Origin: Anaerolineales bacterium
Lineage (GTDB): Bacteria > Chloroflexota > Anaerolineae > Anaerolineales > Villigracilaceae
Assembly (NCBI GenBank): GCA_025056175.1
Contig: JANWWK010000064.1
Span: 92,732-156,731 of the forward strand
DNA: 64,000 nt
Direction of reading: 5' to 3'
Shown: positions 17,208 through 25,002 of the stretch, piece by piece
Layout of the letters: each line of letters begins with the position of its first letter
Numbering within the stretch: the stretch's first letter is position 1
Position numbers and translations under genes: made by a program
Notes under the pieces: generated by a model
Told to the model about the DNA's origin: nothing
Seen by the model: only the letters and a program-made list of their open reading frames with translations
The model's database searches: none

Positions 17208-18118
17208 TCCGTTTCTCCGCTTTCCAGCGTGAACACCGTTATCTCCGGGCGGCAGTTGAAGCGTACTGCCGGAAACGTCATGCCGACGCCGCGATTGGTG
17301 TATTGAAACATCCCCTCCACCCGATACAAACCGGAGACATACTTCTGCCCCCATTTGGGCAACACCGGCGGCCCAACGAACGGCAGCACCACCTGACCAC
17401 CATGCGAATGACCGGACATTTGCAGGTCGAACCGCCCTGTTGCTGCACTACGGTCAGCAAAATCGGGGACATGCGAGAGCAGAATTGCGCCTGCTTGCGG
17501 CGGAAGTTGAGACAAAACAGCATCGAGATTGTCTTTTCCCTCGTAAGCATCATCGATGCCGGCAACGTAAAAACGTGCATCGCCACGCTCCAGCACAGAG
17601 ACCGCATTCGATAGAACCTGCACCCCACCCGCCTCCAGCGCGCCGCGCACCTGCGCGGCGTTATACCAGTGGTCGTGATTCCCCAAAACGGCAAACACCG
17701 GCATCCGGCGCGTATATTCTGCCAGCAGCCCAGCCAGCTCGCCCAGCTCGTCTTGATAGGAAAGGTTTCGCCATCCATACGTCAGCACAAAATCACCGGT
17801 CAGCGCCAGCGCATCAGGCGTTTCGGAAACCGCCATCTCAAACAGTTCGCGAACACGCTGCAAAGTCATCCATGGACCGATATGAATATCACTCAATTGC
17901 GCCATGCGCCAACCGGAAAAAGCACGCGGCAAGCGAGGCAAACGCAGCGAAACATGCCGCACGTCCACCCACGTCGGTTCGATACGGGTGATATAGCCAA
18001 AACCAGCAATTCCAAGCAGCAACGTATCGAACCCCAAAATTGCAGATACTTTGAGAAAATCGCGCCGTGAAAAACGCCGCTGGGGAGAAACTGACCTTTG
18101 ACTTGCGGTAGGCTTCAT
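17204..18118 (-). CDS. Tat-exported calcineurin-like phosphoesterase
   Basis: A 304-residue binuclear-metal phosphoesterase of the YkuE/YaeI type. A twin-arginine signal (RRDFLK at 18-23, then a hydrophobic stretch to about 42) implies folded export and membrane anchoring. The metallophosphoesterase motifs are LSDIHI (D77, H79), LTGDFV, LGNHDHWYN, LLSHVPD and MSGHSHGGQV. The closest known members hydrolyse phosphodiester bonds of lipids such as UDP-2,3-diacylglucosamine, but that substrate is unlikely here. The ATG at 18118 has an AGAGGG SD, and TATAAT lies at 18143-18148. It is divergent from the arsR operon. Confidence 0.9.
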   Translation of the reverse strand: MKPTASQRSVSPQRRFSRRDFLKVSAILGFDTLLLGIAGFGYITRIEPTWVDVRHVSLRLPRLPRAFSGWRMAQLSDIHIGPWMTLQRVRELFEMAVSETPDALALTGDFVLTYGWRNLSYQDELGELAGLLAEYTRRMPVFAVLGNHDHWYNAAQVRGALEAGGVQVLSNAVSVLERGDARFYVAGIDDAYEGKDNLDAVLSQLPPQAGAILLSHVPDFADRSAATGRFDLQMSGHSHGGQVVLPFVGPPVLPKWGQKYVSGLYRVEGMFQYTNRGVGMTFPAVRFNCRPEITVFTLESGETD

Positions 18119-18142
18119 TGGCCCTCTGCTTCCATACGTGCA

Positions 18143-18148
18143 ATTATA
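18143..18148 (-). promoter_or_regulatory. -10 box of phosphoesterase gene
   Basis: TATAAT on the minus strand, 24 bases before the start codon; the SD lies between them, so this mRNA has a short ordinary leader. Confidence 0.5.
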
Positions 18149-18232
18149 GCGGATTGGTGCCTTTTGCGGCATTTCTGCGCAAAGCATGACAAAACTCCCC
18201 CAAACCAATGACACCCATCGTATTCCCAAAAT

Positions 18233-18256
18233 TGAATGTGTTGTAGAATACATTCA
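18233..18256 (+). promoter_or_regulatory. Putative ArsR operator with -10 box
   Basis: An inverted repeat TGAATGT (18233-18239), 10 bases, ACATTCA (18250-18256). The last base is the A of the arsR ATG. TAGAAT (18244-18249) in the spacer is a likely -10 box, so a bound ArsR dimer would block RNA polymerase. The transcript would start at or next to the ATG. Confidence 0.6.
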
Positions 18257-18648
18257 TGAAAGCGAATATGGATATTTTGATTCTCTCCGAACGCATTGCT
18301 CAAATCTTTCAACTCCTGAGTTCGCCCGCGCGGATTGCCATCCTGCTGACCATTGGGCGCGGCGAAGCCTGCGTCTGTCACCTGGAAGCCGTCCTCGGCT
18401 GGCGGCAGGCTTACCTTTCCCAGCATCTGATGACCCTGCGAAAAGCCGGCCTGCTGCAAGACCGCCGCGAAGGACGTTACGTCTATTATCGCTTGCGAGA
18501 CGAAGCCGTTCTCGCGCTGGTGGGCCAGGCCGCAGAACTGAACGGCATCACCCCCCAAAACGTGGACGCACTGACCAACCCGAATCCGCACACCCGCTGC
18601 GAATGTCCGCACTGCGCCCCGCAGTTCACCGCCCTGCTTCAGCCCTGA
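18256..18648 (+). CDS. arsR: ArsR/SmtB-type metalloregulator
   Basis: A 130-residue winged-helix repressor. The EACVCHLEAVLG segment (C39 and C41) aligns with the ELCVCDL arsenic site of E. coli ArsR; the recognition helix is QAYLSQHLMTLRKAGLL and the wing is REGRYVYYRL. The C-terminus adds CECPHC, a possible second thiol site. It should repress the operon until As(III) or a similar thiophilic metal binds. Its operator overlaps its own -10 box and start codon, and there is no SD. The radical SAM gene starts 6 bases after its stop. Confidence 0.9.
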   Translation: MKANMDILILSERIAQIFQLLSSPARIAILLTIGRGEACVCHLEAVLGWRQAYLSQHLMTLRKAGLLQDRREGRYVYYRLRDEAVLALVGQAAELNGITPQNVDALTNPNPHTRCECPHCAPQFTALLQP

Positions 18649-18654
18649 ACCGAT

Positions 18655-19881
18655 ATGGAAACGCTCTCTCTTCCACTTGACCACGCGGGCAAACTCCAAA
18701 TCCCCAGGCATCTGGCCGACGAACTCGGCGCAGGGCCAGATGGTGAACTCTCCCTGCGCGTCACGCCGGAGGGCATTCTGTTGCGCCCCTCGCTGCACCA
18801 GGCGCGCAAGGTGTACATCGAGCCGACCGGCAAATGCAACTTCAACTGCCGCACCTGCATCCGCCACGCCTGGGAGGAGACGCCCGGCGCAATGAGCGAA
18901 GCCACCTTCCGGCGGGTTCTGGAGGGCGTTGCTGCCTTTCGCCCACGCCCCTCGGTCTTCTTTGGCGGGTTCGGCGAACCGCTCACCCATCCACGCATCG
19001 TCGAGATGGTACAGGCCGCCAAAAACGTTGCGACACGGGTGGAACTCATCACCAACGGCGTGCTGCTTGAGGCAGAAACCGCCCGGGGATTGATTGCCGC
19101 CGGGCTGGATACGCTGTGGGTCTCGCTGGATGGGGCCTCGCCCGAAAGTTTTGCCGATGTGCGCCAGAGCGAATCGCTGCGTGAGATTTTGGAGAATATC
19201 AAACGCTACCGCGAAGCCTACCGCCAGACGCGCGGCGGCACGGCAGACATCGGCGCAGTGTTCGTCGCCATGAGGCGCAACATTCACGAATTGCCGAAAC
19301 TGCTGGAGATGAGTTCCAAAATCGGCATCAGCCGCTACATGGTCACAAACGTCCTTCCCTACACGCCCGAAATGTGCCAGGAAGTCCTGTATCACCGCGC
19401 CATCGAACGGGTTGCCTGGCAGGCTTCGCCCTGGCATCCACACGTCAGCCTGCCGGAAATGGACTTGAACCAAGCCACCCGCGAGGCGCTCTTCCAGGCC
19501 TGGAACACTCGTCCTGGCGTCATGTTCAAAAAACACGACCAATGCCCCTTCATCGAGCAGCGTTCGGTCTCCATTCGCTGGGATGGCGGCGTCAGCCCAT
19601 GCCTGGCCTTACTGCATTCGCACGAGAGTTACCTGTTCGAGAAGAAACGCAACGTCAGCGCTTGGGTTATCGGCAACGTGGACGAAACCCCGCTGCCTGA
19701 CCTGTGGAACCTGCCGGAGTACCGCGCTTTCCGTGAGCGGGTCGAGCAGTTCGATTTCGCCCCCTGCACCTACTGCGCCAGTTGCGAAATGGCCGAAGCC
19801 AACCAGGAAGACTGCTTCGGCAACACCTTTCCAGCCTGCGGCGGCTGCCTGTGGGCGCAAGGCGTCATTCAATGCCCATAA
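18655..19881 (+). CDS. Radical SAM/SPASM protein with AbrB-like N-domain
   Basis: A 408-residue fusion. Residues 1-46 (LPLDHAGKLQIPRHLADELG, ending EGILLRPS) look like an AbrB/SpoVT swapped-hairpin domain. The radical SAM core follows with the 4Fe-4S motif C61-x3-C65-x2-C68 inside KVYIEPTGKCNFNCRTC, FGGFGEPLTHP and LITNGVLL. The C-terminus is Cys-rich (CPFIEQ, SPCLALL, APCTYCASCEMA, DCFG, CGGC), as in SPASM proteins with auxiliary clusters. The core most resembles radical SAM maturases of tungsten (AOR-family) oxidoreductases, yet no such oxidoreductase is nearby. Its place between arsR and a DUF318 permease suggests a role in arsenic chemistry or peptide/cofactor modification (inference). 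Confidence 0.8.
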   Translation: METLSLPLDHAGKLQIPRHLADELGAGPDGELSLRVTPEGILLRPSLHQARKVYIEPTGKCNFNCRTCIRHAWEETPGAMSEATFRRVLEGVAAFRPRPSVFFGGFGEPLTHPRIVEMVQAAKNVATRVELITNGVLLEAETARGLIAAGLDTLWVSLDGASPESFADVRQSESLREILENIKRYREAYRQTRGGTADIGAVFVAMRRNIHELPKLLEMSSKIGISRYMVTNVLPYTPEMCQEVLYHRAIERVAWQASPWHPHVSLPEMDLNQATREALFQAWNTRPGVMFKKHDQCPFIEQRSVSIRWDGGVSPCLALLHSHESYLFEKKRNVSAWVIGNVDETPLPDLWNLPEYRAFRERVEQFDFAPCTYCASCEMAEANQEDCFGNTFPACGGCLWAQGVIQCP

Positions 19882-19890
19882 AGCCGGACT

Positions 19891-19940
19891 CCAAAGTCTC
19901 TTGACTTTGGGGTAAGTCCAAAATCGGGAGATTTTGGACT
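19891..19940 (+). repeat. Tandem near-identical hairpins (REP-like)
   Basis: Hairpin 1 is CCAAAGTC (19891-19898), loop TCTT, GACTTTGG (19903-19910). Hairpin 2 has a perfect 11-bp stem (19915-19925 with 19930-19940) closed by a GGGA loop, and shares the CCAAAATC/GATTTTGG core. The two differ by one base pair in the core. They fill the gap between the radical SAM and permease genes; they could stabilise or end the upstream mRNA or be copies of a dispersed palindromic repeat. Confidence 0.65.
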
Positions 19941-19968
19941 CCAGGTATCATCGGACCAGCGAAAAACT

Positions 19969-21426
19969 ATGGACTTTATCCTACACCTGCTCACCAGCGG
20001 CCTCGGCAACCTGGCCGCTTACCTGGCTGCGCACGTTTTACTCTGCCTGCTGCCGGCCTTCTACATCGCCGGGGCGATGACGGCTCTCATCCCCAAAGAG
20101 GCGGTCACGCGCTTTTTGGGGCGCAACACGCCCAAATGGATTTCGTACCCGGCTTCGGCGGCGGCGGGCTTCCTGCTGGCGGTCTGCTCCTGCACGGTCA
20201 TTCCGCTTTTTGCCGGAATCTACAAAAAAGGCGCAGGACTCGGCCCGGCCATCACCTTCCTGTTTGTTGCGCCGGCGGTCAACGTGCTGGCACTGGTCTA
20301 TACCGGCAAAATCATCGGCACCGATTTGGCCATCGCGCGGCTGGTGCTCTCCATCGCCTTTGGCATCGGCATTGGCGTCATCATGGCACTGCTGTTCAGC
20401 AAGCAGGATGCCGAACACGATGCCGCCACCGACGCGCTTTTTGCCGGGCAGGCTGCCATGCGCCGCGCGGCGGTCGTGTTCCTGCTCGTTCTGGTAGCCC
20501 TGCTGGTGGCGGGAACCTTTCAGTTCGACTTTCTGAAGCAGACCTACGCCGCGCTCACCCTGCCCATCGGGTGGGTTCAGCCCTTCCAGACCTGGCTGGC
20601 GCAGCTCGTCCCGTTCGACCCGGCGCGAGGCGAGGAGGGCGTCACCGCCCAGGGCGCGATTCTGATTGGCCTGCTGGCGCTGATTGGGCTGGCCTCCTGG
20701 CGCGGAATCGAGACCATCCACGAAGGCTTCAACCGCTGGACGTGGATTTCCACCGCGCTGGTCGGCCTGACCCTGGTCTTTGCCGCGCTACGGATGACGC
20801 CCATCGCTGGCGGCGTGACCCTGGCTTTTACCGGCAAATTCTTTGGCGTGCTGGCAAGCGTGGTTGCCCTCGGCTGGATGTTGCGGCGCGGCCTGACCGA
20901 AGACGAAACCCGCGATACGCTCTGGGAAACGTGGAAGTTCGTCAAACAGATTTTCCCGCTCCTGCTTGTGGGCGTCTTTGCAGTCGGTGTCATCCGCCAG
21001 CTCGTCCGGCCCGAATGGATTCAGGCGGTGGCGGGGCAAAACACCCTGCTGGGTAATTTCGTCGGCGTGATGTTTGGCGTCTTCATGTACTTCCCCACCC
21101 TGGTTGAAGTGCCAATTGCCCAGATGTTCCTGTCACTCGGAATGCACCGCGGCCCCTTGCTGGCCTACCTGATTTCCGACCCGGAACTGAGCCTGCAAAG
21201 CATCCTGATTACCGCCACAATTATCGGACGCCTGCGGGCATGGGTATACGTTTTCTGGGTCGCGCTGTTCAGCACCCTGGCTGGTCTGCTCTACGGCGCG
21301 TGGGTGGATGGCGCCAGCCTGGGGCTGATGGCGCTCTTTCTCATGGCGTTCCTGGCAACGCTGGGTGGTCTGCTCTGGCTGTTCAGCCGCCGCCAGGAAC
21401 ATCAACCAATTTCAACTGGAGGATAA
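19969..21426 (+). CDS. DUF318 permease (ArsP/SO_0444-like)
   Basis: A 485-residue polytopic transporter with about 10-12 helices in two halves joined by a soluble loop (about 145-165). The N-terminal half carries the permease signature LLAVCSCTVIPLFAGIYKKG (C73, C75) followed by GPAITFLFVAPAVN; the second half has MYFPTLVEVPIAQMF. This family includes ArsP, which exports trivalent organoarsenicals, and SO_0444-type metal exporters. In an operon with arsR and arsC, export of arsenite or methylarsenite is the best guess. The ATG has no clear SD; it follows the tandem hairpins. The mini-thioredoxin gene starts 2 bases after its stop. Confidence 0.88.
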   Translation: MDFILHLLTSGLGNLAAYLAAHVLLCLLPAFYIAGAMTALIPKEAVTRFLGRNTPKWISYPASAAAGFLLAVCSCTVIPLFAGIYKKGAGLGPAITFLFVAPAVNVLALVYTGKIIGTDLAIARLVLSIAFGIGIGVIMALLFSKQDAEHDAATDALFAGQAAMRRAAVVFLLVLVALLVAGTFQFDFLKQTYAALTLPIGWVQPFQTWLAQLVPFDPARGEEGVTAQGAILIGLLALIGLASWRGIETIHEGFNRWTWISTALVGLTLVFAALRMTPIAGGVTLAFTGKFFGVLASVVALGWMLRRGLTEDETRDTLWETWKFVKQIFPLLLVGVFAVGVIRQLVRPEWIQAVAGQNTLLGNFVGVMFGVFMYFPTLVEVPIAQMFLSLGMHRGPLLAYLISDPELSLQSILITATIIGRLRAWVYVFWVALFSTLAGLLYGAWVDGASLGLMALFLMAFLATLGGLLWLFSRRQEHQPISTGG

Positions 21427-21428
21427 AC

Positions 21429-21680
21429 ATGTTAACTGTCAAAATTTTGGGTTCGGGCTGCGCCAATTGCAAGCGAGTCGAGCAAATCGCCCGCAAAGTC
21501 ATCAGCGAGATGGCGCTGGAGGCCGAAGTGGTCAAAGTCACCGACTACAAAGACATCATGGCTTACAACATTCTCTCAACCCCCGGACTGGTCATCAACG
21601 AAAAAGTCGTATGCAGCGGACGCATCCCCAGCCCTGCCGAAGTGACCACCTGGCTGGCAGACGCGCTCGAAACAGCCTGA
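21429..21680 (+). CDS. Mini-thioredoxin, TM0996/MTH895 type
   Basis: An 83-residue thioredoxin-fold protein: MLTVKILGSGCANCKRVE with the redox pair C11 and C14, and the cis-Pro turn STPGLVINEKVV with a third Cys (VVCSGR). This small family often accompanies DUF318 permeases. It may deliver electrons to the permease or to the arsenate reductase encoded next (inference). It has a good SD (GGAGG) and 2-base spacing from the permease gene. The frame is open upstream into the permease gene, but similarity begins at this ATG. Confidence 0.9.
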   Translation: MLTVKILGSGCANCKRVEQIARKVISEMALEAEVVKVTDYKDIMAYNILSTPGLVINEKVVCSGRIPSPAEVTTWLADALETA

Positions 21681-21712
21681 ATCTTAACAAGACCATAACA
21701 TTCTCCTCGCGC

Positions 21713-21735
21713 AGGACAGGATAATATCCTGTCCT
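21713..21735 (+). promoter_or_regulatory. 23-bp perfect palindrome before arsC
   Basis: Two 11-base arms around one central base (AGGACAGGATA, A, TATCCTGTCCT). It lies in the 80-base gap before arsC, 25 bases from the start codon. It has no T run, so it reads better as a dimer-binding operator or an RNA-processing hairpin than as a terminator. It does not match the arsR upstream repeat. Confidence 0.5.
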
Positions 21736-21760
21736 ACCTACCAGAACGAGGAGAGAAACC

Positions 21761-22162
21761 ATGAAAAAAGTCTTGTTCCTTTGCACCGGCAATTCCTGCC
21801 GCTCGCAGATGGCGGAGGCGATTGTGAACGCCCGCTTTGGAGACGAGTGGCAGGCCGTCAGCGCCGGGACGCGCCCGGCAGGCTACACCCACCCCAAAGC
21901 GATTGCCGCGCTGGCCGAAATCGGCATCCAGCACCAGGGCCGCTCAAAGCACGTGGACGAGTTTCTCGGCCAGGAGTTCGATCTGGTCGTCACGGTCTGC
22001 GATTCGGCAGCGGAGGACTGCCCCGTCTGGCTGGGCAAGGGCAAAAAAGTGCATCACAGTTTCTTCGACCCGGCCATAACCGACGACATGGCCGACTTCC
22101 GCCGCGTGCGCGATGAAATTGCGCAGGTCATTCCAAATTTGTTGCGTGAGGCAAATCTCTGA
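21761..22162 (+). CDS. arsC: Arsenate reductase, thioredoxin-coupled LMW-PTP type
   Basis: A 133-residue enzyme reducing arsenate to arsenite. The P-loop CTGNSCR (C8-x5-R14) is at the start; C80 and C87 sit where C82 and C89 of Staphylococcus aureus ArsC do, which gives the three-Cys relay of the thioredoxin-linked class. DPAITDD carries the catalytic Asp. The length is typical. A strong SD (GAGGAG) precedes the ATG. With the mini-thioredoxin and permease genes upstream it forms a reduce-and-export set. The palindrome before it may give it separate control. Confidence 0.93.
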   Translation: MKKVLFLCTGNSCRSQMAEAIVNARFGDEWQAVSAGTRPAGYTHPKAIAALAEIGIQHQGRSKHVDEFLGQEFDLVVTVCDSAAEDCPVWLGKGKKVHHSFFDPAITDDMADFRRVRDEIAQVIPNLLREANL

Positions 22163-22277
22163 TTTGCGCTATGCGCCGCGAATGGGAAATGAGAACAAAT
22201 CCTGGCACGGCGGTTTCAAGGAGACAAACTGGTTCATCCATTATCCGAACTCCTGTATGAACCTCGCAAAATCCATC

Positions 22278-22306
22278 TTGACGCTGCACGCCCCCAATGA
22301 TATAAC
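22278..22306 (+). promoter_or_regulatory. Promoter of lysC-asd operon
   Basis: TTGACG (22278-22283), 17-base spacer, TATAAC (22301-22306). The leader-peptide ATG lies 10 bases after the -10 box, so its mRNA leader is only a few bases long. Confidence 0.75.
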
Positions 22307-22316
22307 TGCGCCCAAT

Positions 22317-22394
22317 ATGACCCCGACCTGCTCCAAGACGATGTCCATGACCACTACCCCTCGGTTGCCCCGCGGGGTTTCTGTGGTTGGATGA
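22317..22394 (+). CDS. Threonine-rich leader peptide of lysC-asd
   Basis: A 25-codon frame from ATG 22317 to TGA 22392. It starts MTPTCSKTMSMTTT and holds six Thr codons, three in a row (codons 12-14, 22350-22358), plus two internal Met codons. It is preceded by a consensus promoter and followed by mutually exclusive RNA hairpins before the aspartate kinase gene. This is the arrangement of thrL-type attenuators: scarce Thr-tRNA stalls the ribosome on the Thr run and favours read-through. Confidence 0.75.
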   Translation: MTPTCSKTMSMTTTPRLPRGVSVVG

Positions 22395-22454
22395 GTCAGG
22401 CCGAGCGCCATACCTGTCCACACAAACGCCCTGCGGGAACGCGGGGCGTTTTGA
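22377..22454 (+). promoter_or_regulatory. Transcription attenuator: antiterminator and terminator
   Basis: Terminator: 10-bp stem 22425-22434 with 22441-22450 (one G-U pair), 6-base loop, then TTTTG. Antiterminator: 22377-22386 pairs with 22418-22427 (9 of 10 bases), using the base of the terminator's 5' arm. A further match, GCCCCGC (22367-22373), is complementary to the terminator's 3' arm (22441-22447). A ribosome stalled at codons 12-14 leaves 22377 onward free; one at the stop codon covers it. This fits classic attenuation. Confidence 0.75.
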
Positions 22455-22475
22455 TTATGCAATTGAGGAGAGAAC

Positions 22476-23912
22476 ATGTCTCAGCAATCATCCCCTGGAA
22501 CACTGGTCATGAAGTTTGGCGGCACATCGGTAGGCTCTGCGCGCGCCATGACGAACGTCGTACAAATCGTGCGCGAAGCACGCAGCGAATGGCCGCGCGT
22601 GGTGGTCATCACGTCAGCGCTTTCGGGCGTCACCAACCTGCTGCTGGAAAGCGCCGCACAAGCCGCGCGCGGTGAAACTGCCCAACTGCCCGAAGCCGAG
22701 CAAACCCTGCTTGCCAACCATCAGACAATCGCTACCTCGCTCATCCCTGAGGAAGCACGCCGCACCGCCGTGCTGGATGAGATTGCCGGGTTGGTGCGCT
22801 CGTTTGTGGAGCTGTGTCACGCCATTTCGGTTTTGGGAGAAGCCACCTCCCGCGCGCTGGATGCGGTTGCCTCGCTGGGCGAACGCATGAGCGTGCGGCT
22901 GTTGGCTGCCGTGCTGGAGAGTGCCGGCATTCCATCCAAAGCCATCGAAGCCAGCGAACTGATTGTCACCGATGACCATTTTCAGAGCGCGCACCCGGAT
23001 TTTTCGCTCACCACCGAACGCACGCGCCGAATCCTGCTCCCGCTACTGGAGCAGGGTCTCACCCCGGTCATCACGGGCTTTTTGGGCGCGACCCGCGATG
23101 GCATTGTCACCACATTAGGGCGCGGCGGCAGCGATTACTCCGCCGGCATCATCGGCGCAGTGCTGCCTGCCGATGATGTGTGGATTTGGACCGACGTGGA
23201 TGGCGTGATGACCGCCGACCCGCGCCTGGTGCCACAAGCACAAACCCTGTCGCAGATTTCGTACAGCGAAATTGCCGAGCTGGCCTATTTTGGCGCGAAA
23301 GTGCTACACCCGAAAACCATCCGTCCGGTGGTGGAAGCCGGCATCGGCTTGCGAATCTGTAACACCTTTAACCCATCGCATCCTGGCACACGGCTGATTG
23401 CGAACGGCAAAGCCGAAAAGCCACAGACAGGAGAAAAAGTCATCAAAGCCGTCACGGCTATCCGCAAACAAAGGCTGGTGACCATCGAGGGGCGCGGTAT
23501 GCTGGGCGTGCCGGGCGTTGCAGCGCGTGCGTTTGCAGCAGTGGCCTCCACCGGCACCAGCGTTCCGCTGATTACGCAGGCTTCTTCGGAACAATCTATT
23601 TGCTTTTCCATCCCATCAGAGGCTTCTTCCGCCGTTTTGACTGCGCTGGAAAAGACCTTTGCCGCCGAATTGACCCAACGCGATATTGACCGTGTGTGGG
23701 CCAGCGAGGATGTTTCGATTATCACAGTGGTAGGGCATGGCACACGCCATACCCCCGGCGTCGCCGGGCAGATTTTCACACAACTGGGACGAGCGGGCAT
23801 CAACGTCCTGGCGATTGCACATGGTTCTTCTGATGTCTCTATCAGCATGGTGGTTGAGTCTGCCGAAACAGAAAAGGCCGTGAAAGCCCTGCATGAATTG
23901 ATTGTCGCCTGA
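22476..23912 (+). CDS. lysC: Aspartate kinase
   Basis: A 478-residue enzyme phosphorylating aspartate, first step to lysine, threonine and methionine. The kinase domain has MKFGGTSVGS (K13), LGRGGSDYSA and WTDVDGVMTADPR; two ACT domains follow from about residue 325 (VTIEGRGMLGVPGVAAR, then TVVGHGTRHTPGVAGQIF), which bind the inhibiting amino acid. The monofunctional ThrA/LysC-III-like form carries no homoserine dehydrogenase. SD is TGAGGAG. It sits behind a threonine attenuator and 13 bases before asd, so the operon is probably tuned to threonine. Confidence 0.96.
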   Translation: MSQQSSPGTLVMKFGGTSVGSARAMTNVVQIVREARSEWPRVVVITSALSGVTNLLLESAAQAARGETAQLPEAEQTLLANHQTIATSLIPEEARRTAVLDEIAGLVRSFVELCHAISVLGEATSRALDAVASLGERMSVRLLAAVLESAGIPSKAIEASELIVTDDHFQSAHPDFSLTTERTRRILLPLLEQGLTPVITGFLGATRDGIVTTLGRGGSDYSAGIIGAVLPADDVWIWTDVDGVMTADPRLVPQAQTLSQISYSEIAELAYFGAKVLHPKTIRPVVEAGIGLRICNTFNPSHPGTRLIANGKAEKPQTGEKVIKAVTAIRKQRLVTIEGRGMLGVPGVAARAFAAVASTGTSVPLITQASSEQSICFSIPSEASSAVLTALEKTFAAELTQRDIDRVWASEDVSIITVVGHGTRHTPGVAGQIFTQLGRAGINVLAIAHGSSDVSISMVVESAETEKAVKALHELIVA

Positions 23913-23925
23913 AAAGGAGTTCTCA

Positions 23926-24987
23926 ATGTCTCTTGGTTCCCCTCTCCCTGTTGCCGTTCTCGGCGCCACCGGCTCGGTGGGACAACGCTTCGTTTCTCTG
24001 CTCGATAAGCACCCCTGGTTCAAGGTCGTTGCCCTGGCAGCCAGCGACCGCTCGGAAGGCAAACCTTACGCGCAAGCCTGCCGCTGGATTCTTTCCGAGC
24101 CGATGCCCGTCTGGGCGCGCGAGATGACCCTGCTCCCCTGCACGCCACAGGCCATGCCCGAAGTCCGCATCGTGTTTTCGGCGCTGCCTTCGGAACAGGC
24201 CAAAACGCTCGAACCGGAGTTCGCTGCCGCCGGCTTCGCCGTTTGCTCGAATGCTTCTTCGTACCGCGCAGAAAGTGACGTGCCGTTGCTCTTGCCAGAA
24301 GTAAACGCTGGGCATATCCACCTGGTGCGGCATCAACGCCTGGCGCGCGGCTGGAGCGGCTGTATCGTCACCAACCCCAACTGCACCAGCACCGGCCTGA
24401 CGGTGACGCTTAAGGCGCTCGATGGTGCCTTCGGTGTGCGGCGCGCATTTGTCGTTTCGCTCCAGGCGCTTTCGGGTGCGGGGTATCCGGGCGTGCCGTC
24501 TCTCGATATTCTGGATAACATTATTCCGAACATCAACGGGGAAGAAGAAAAAGTAGAATGGGAACCGCGCAAAATGCTCGGTCATCTCAACGAAGACAGC
24601 ATCACGCTTTCGGACATACAGATTTCCGCGCACACCAACCGTGTGGCTGTGCTGGATGGTCACACAGTGTGCGCCAGCGTGGAACTGGCAACCCCCGCAC
24701 TGGTCGAAGAAGCGGTGCGCGTCCTGCGCGCTTACCAGGCACCGGAAATTGCCCGCGCGCTGCCGTCTACCCCCAACCCTGTCATCATCGTCCGCGAAGA
24801 AGCCGATAGACCCCAGCCGCGTCTCGACCGGTTGACCGGCGGCGGGATGACCACCGTAGTGGGCAGGGTGCGCCCCGACCCGTTGCTGACGCTTAAGTTT
24901 GTGGTTCTCTCACACAACACTATTCGTGGTGCAGCAGGCGGTTCAATTTACAACGCCGAATTGCTTGTAAGCGAGGGGTTACTCTGA
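23926..24987 (+). CDS. asd: Aspartate-semialdehyde dehydrogenase
   Basis: A 353-residue NADPH-dependent enzyme making aspartate semialdehyde from aspartyl phosphate. Nucleotide loop GATGSVGQ (13-20); catalytic Cys C153 in IVTNPNCTSTGL; the acyl-enzyme segment ALSGAGYPGVPSLDILDNI and the SAHTNRVAVLDGHT region with the catalytic His. The sequence is the archaeal/fungal type rather than the E. coli type. SD is AAAAGGAG. It is the last gene of the operon; a hairpin follows. Confidence 0.96.
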   Translation: MSLGSPLPVAVLGATGSVGQRFVSLLDKHPWFKVVALAASDRSEGKPYAQACRWILSEPMPVWAREMTLLPCTPQAMPEVRIVFSALPSEQAKTLEPEFAAAGFAVCSNASSYRAESDVPLLLPEVNAGHIHLVRHQRLARGWSGCIVTNPNCTSTGLTVTLKALDGAFGVRRAFVVSLQALSGAGYPGVPSLDILDNIIPNINGEEEKVEWEPRKMLGHLNEDSITLSDIQISAHTNRVAVLDGHTVCASVELATPALVEEAVRVLRAYQAPEIARALPSTPNPVIIVREEADRPQPRLDRLTGGGMTTVVGRVRPDPLLTLKFVVLSHNTIRGAAGGSIYNAELLVSEGLL

Positions 24988-25002
24988 AACCGCAGGTTGA
25001 CT

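Noticed and set aside
22189..22260. Short frame between arsC and the leader peptide
   Set aside because: No SD or promoter at a fitting distance and no regulatory structure linked to it.
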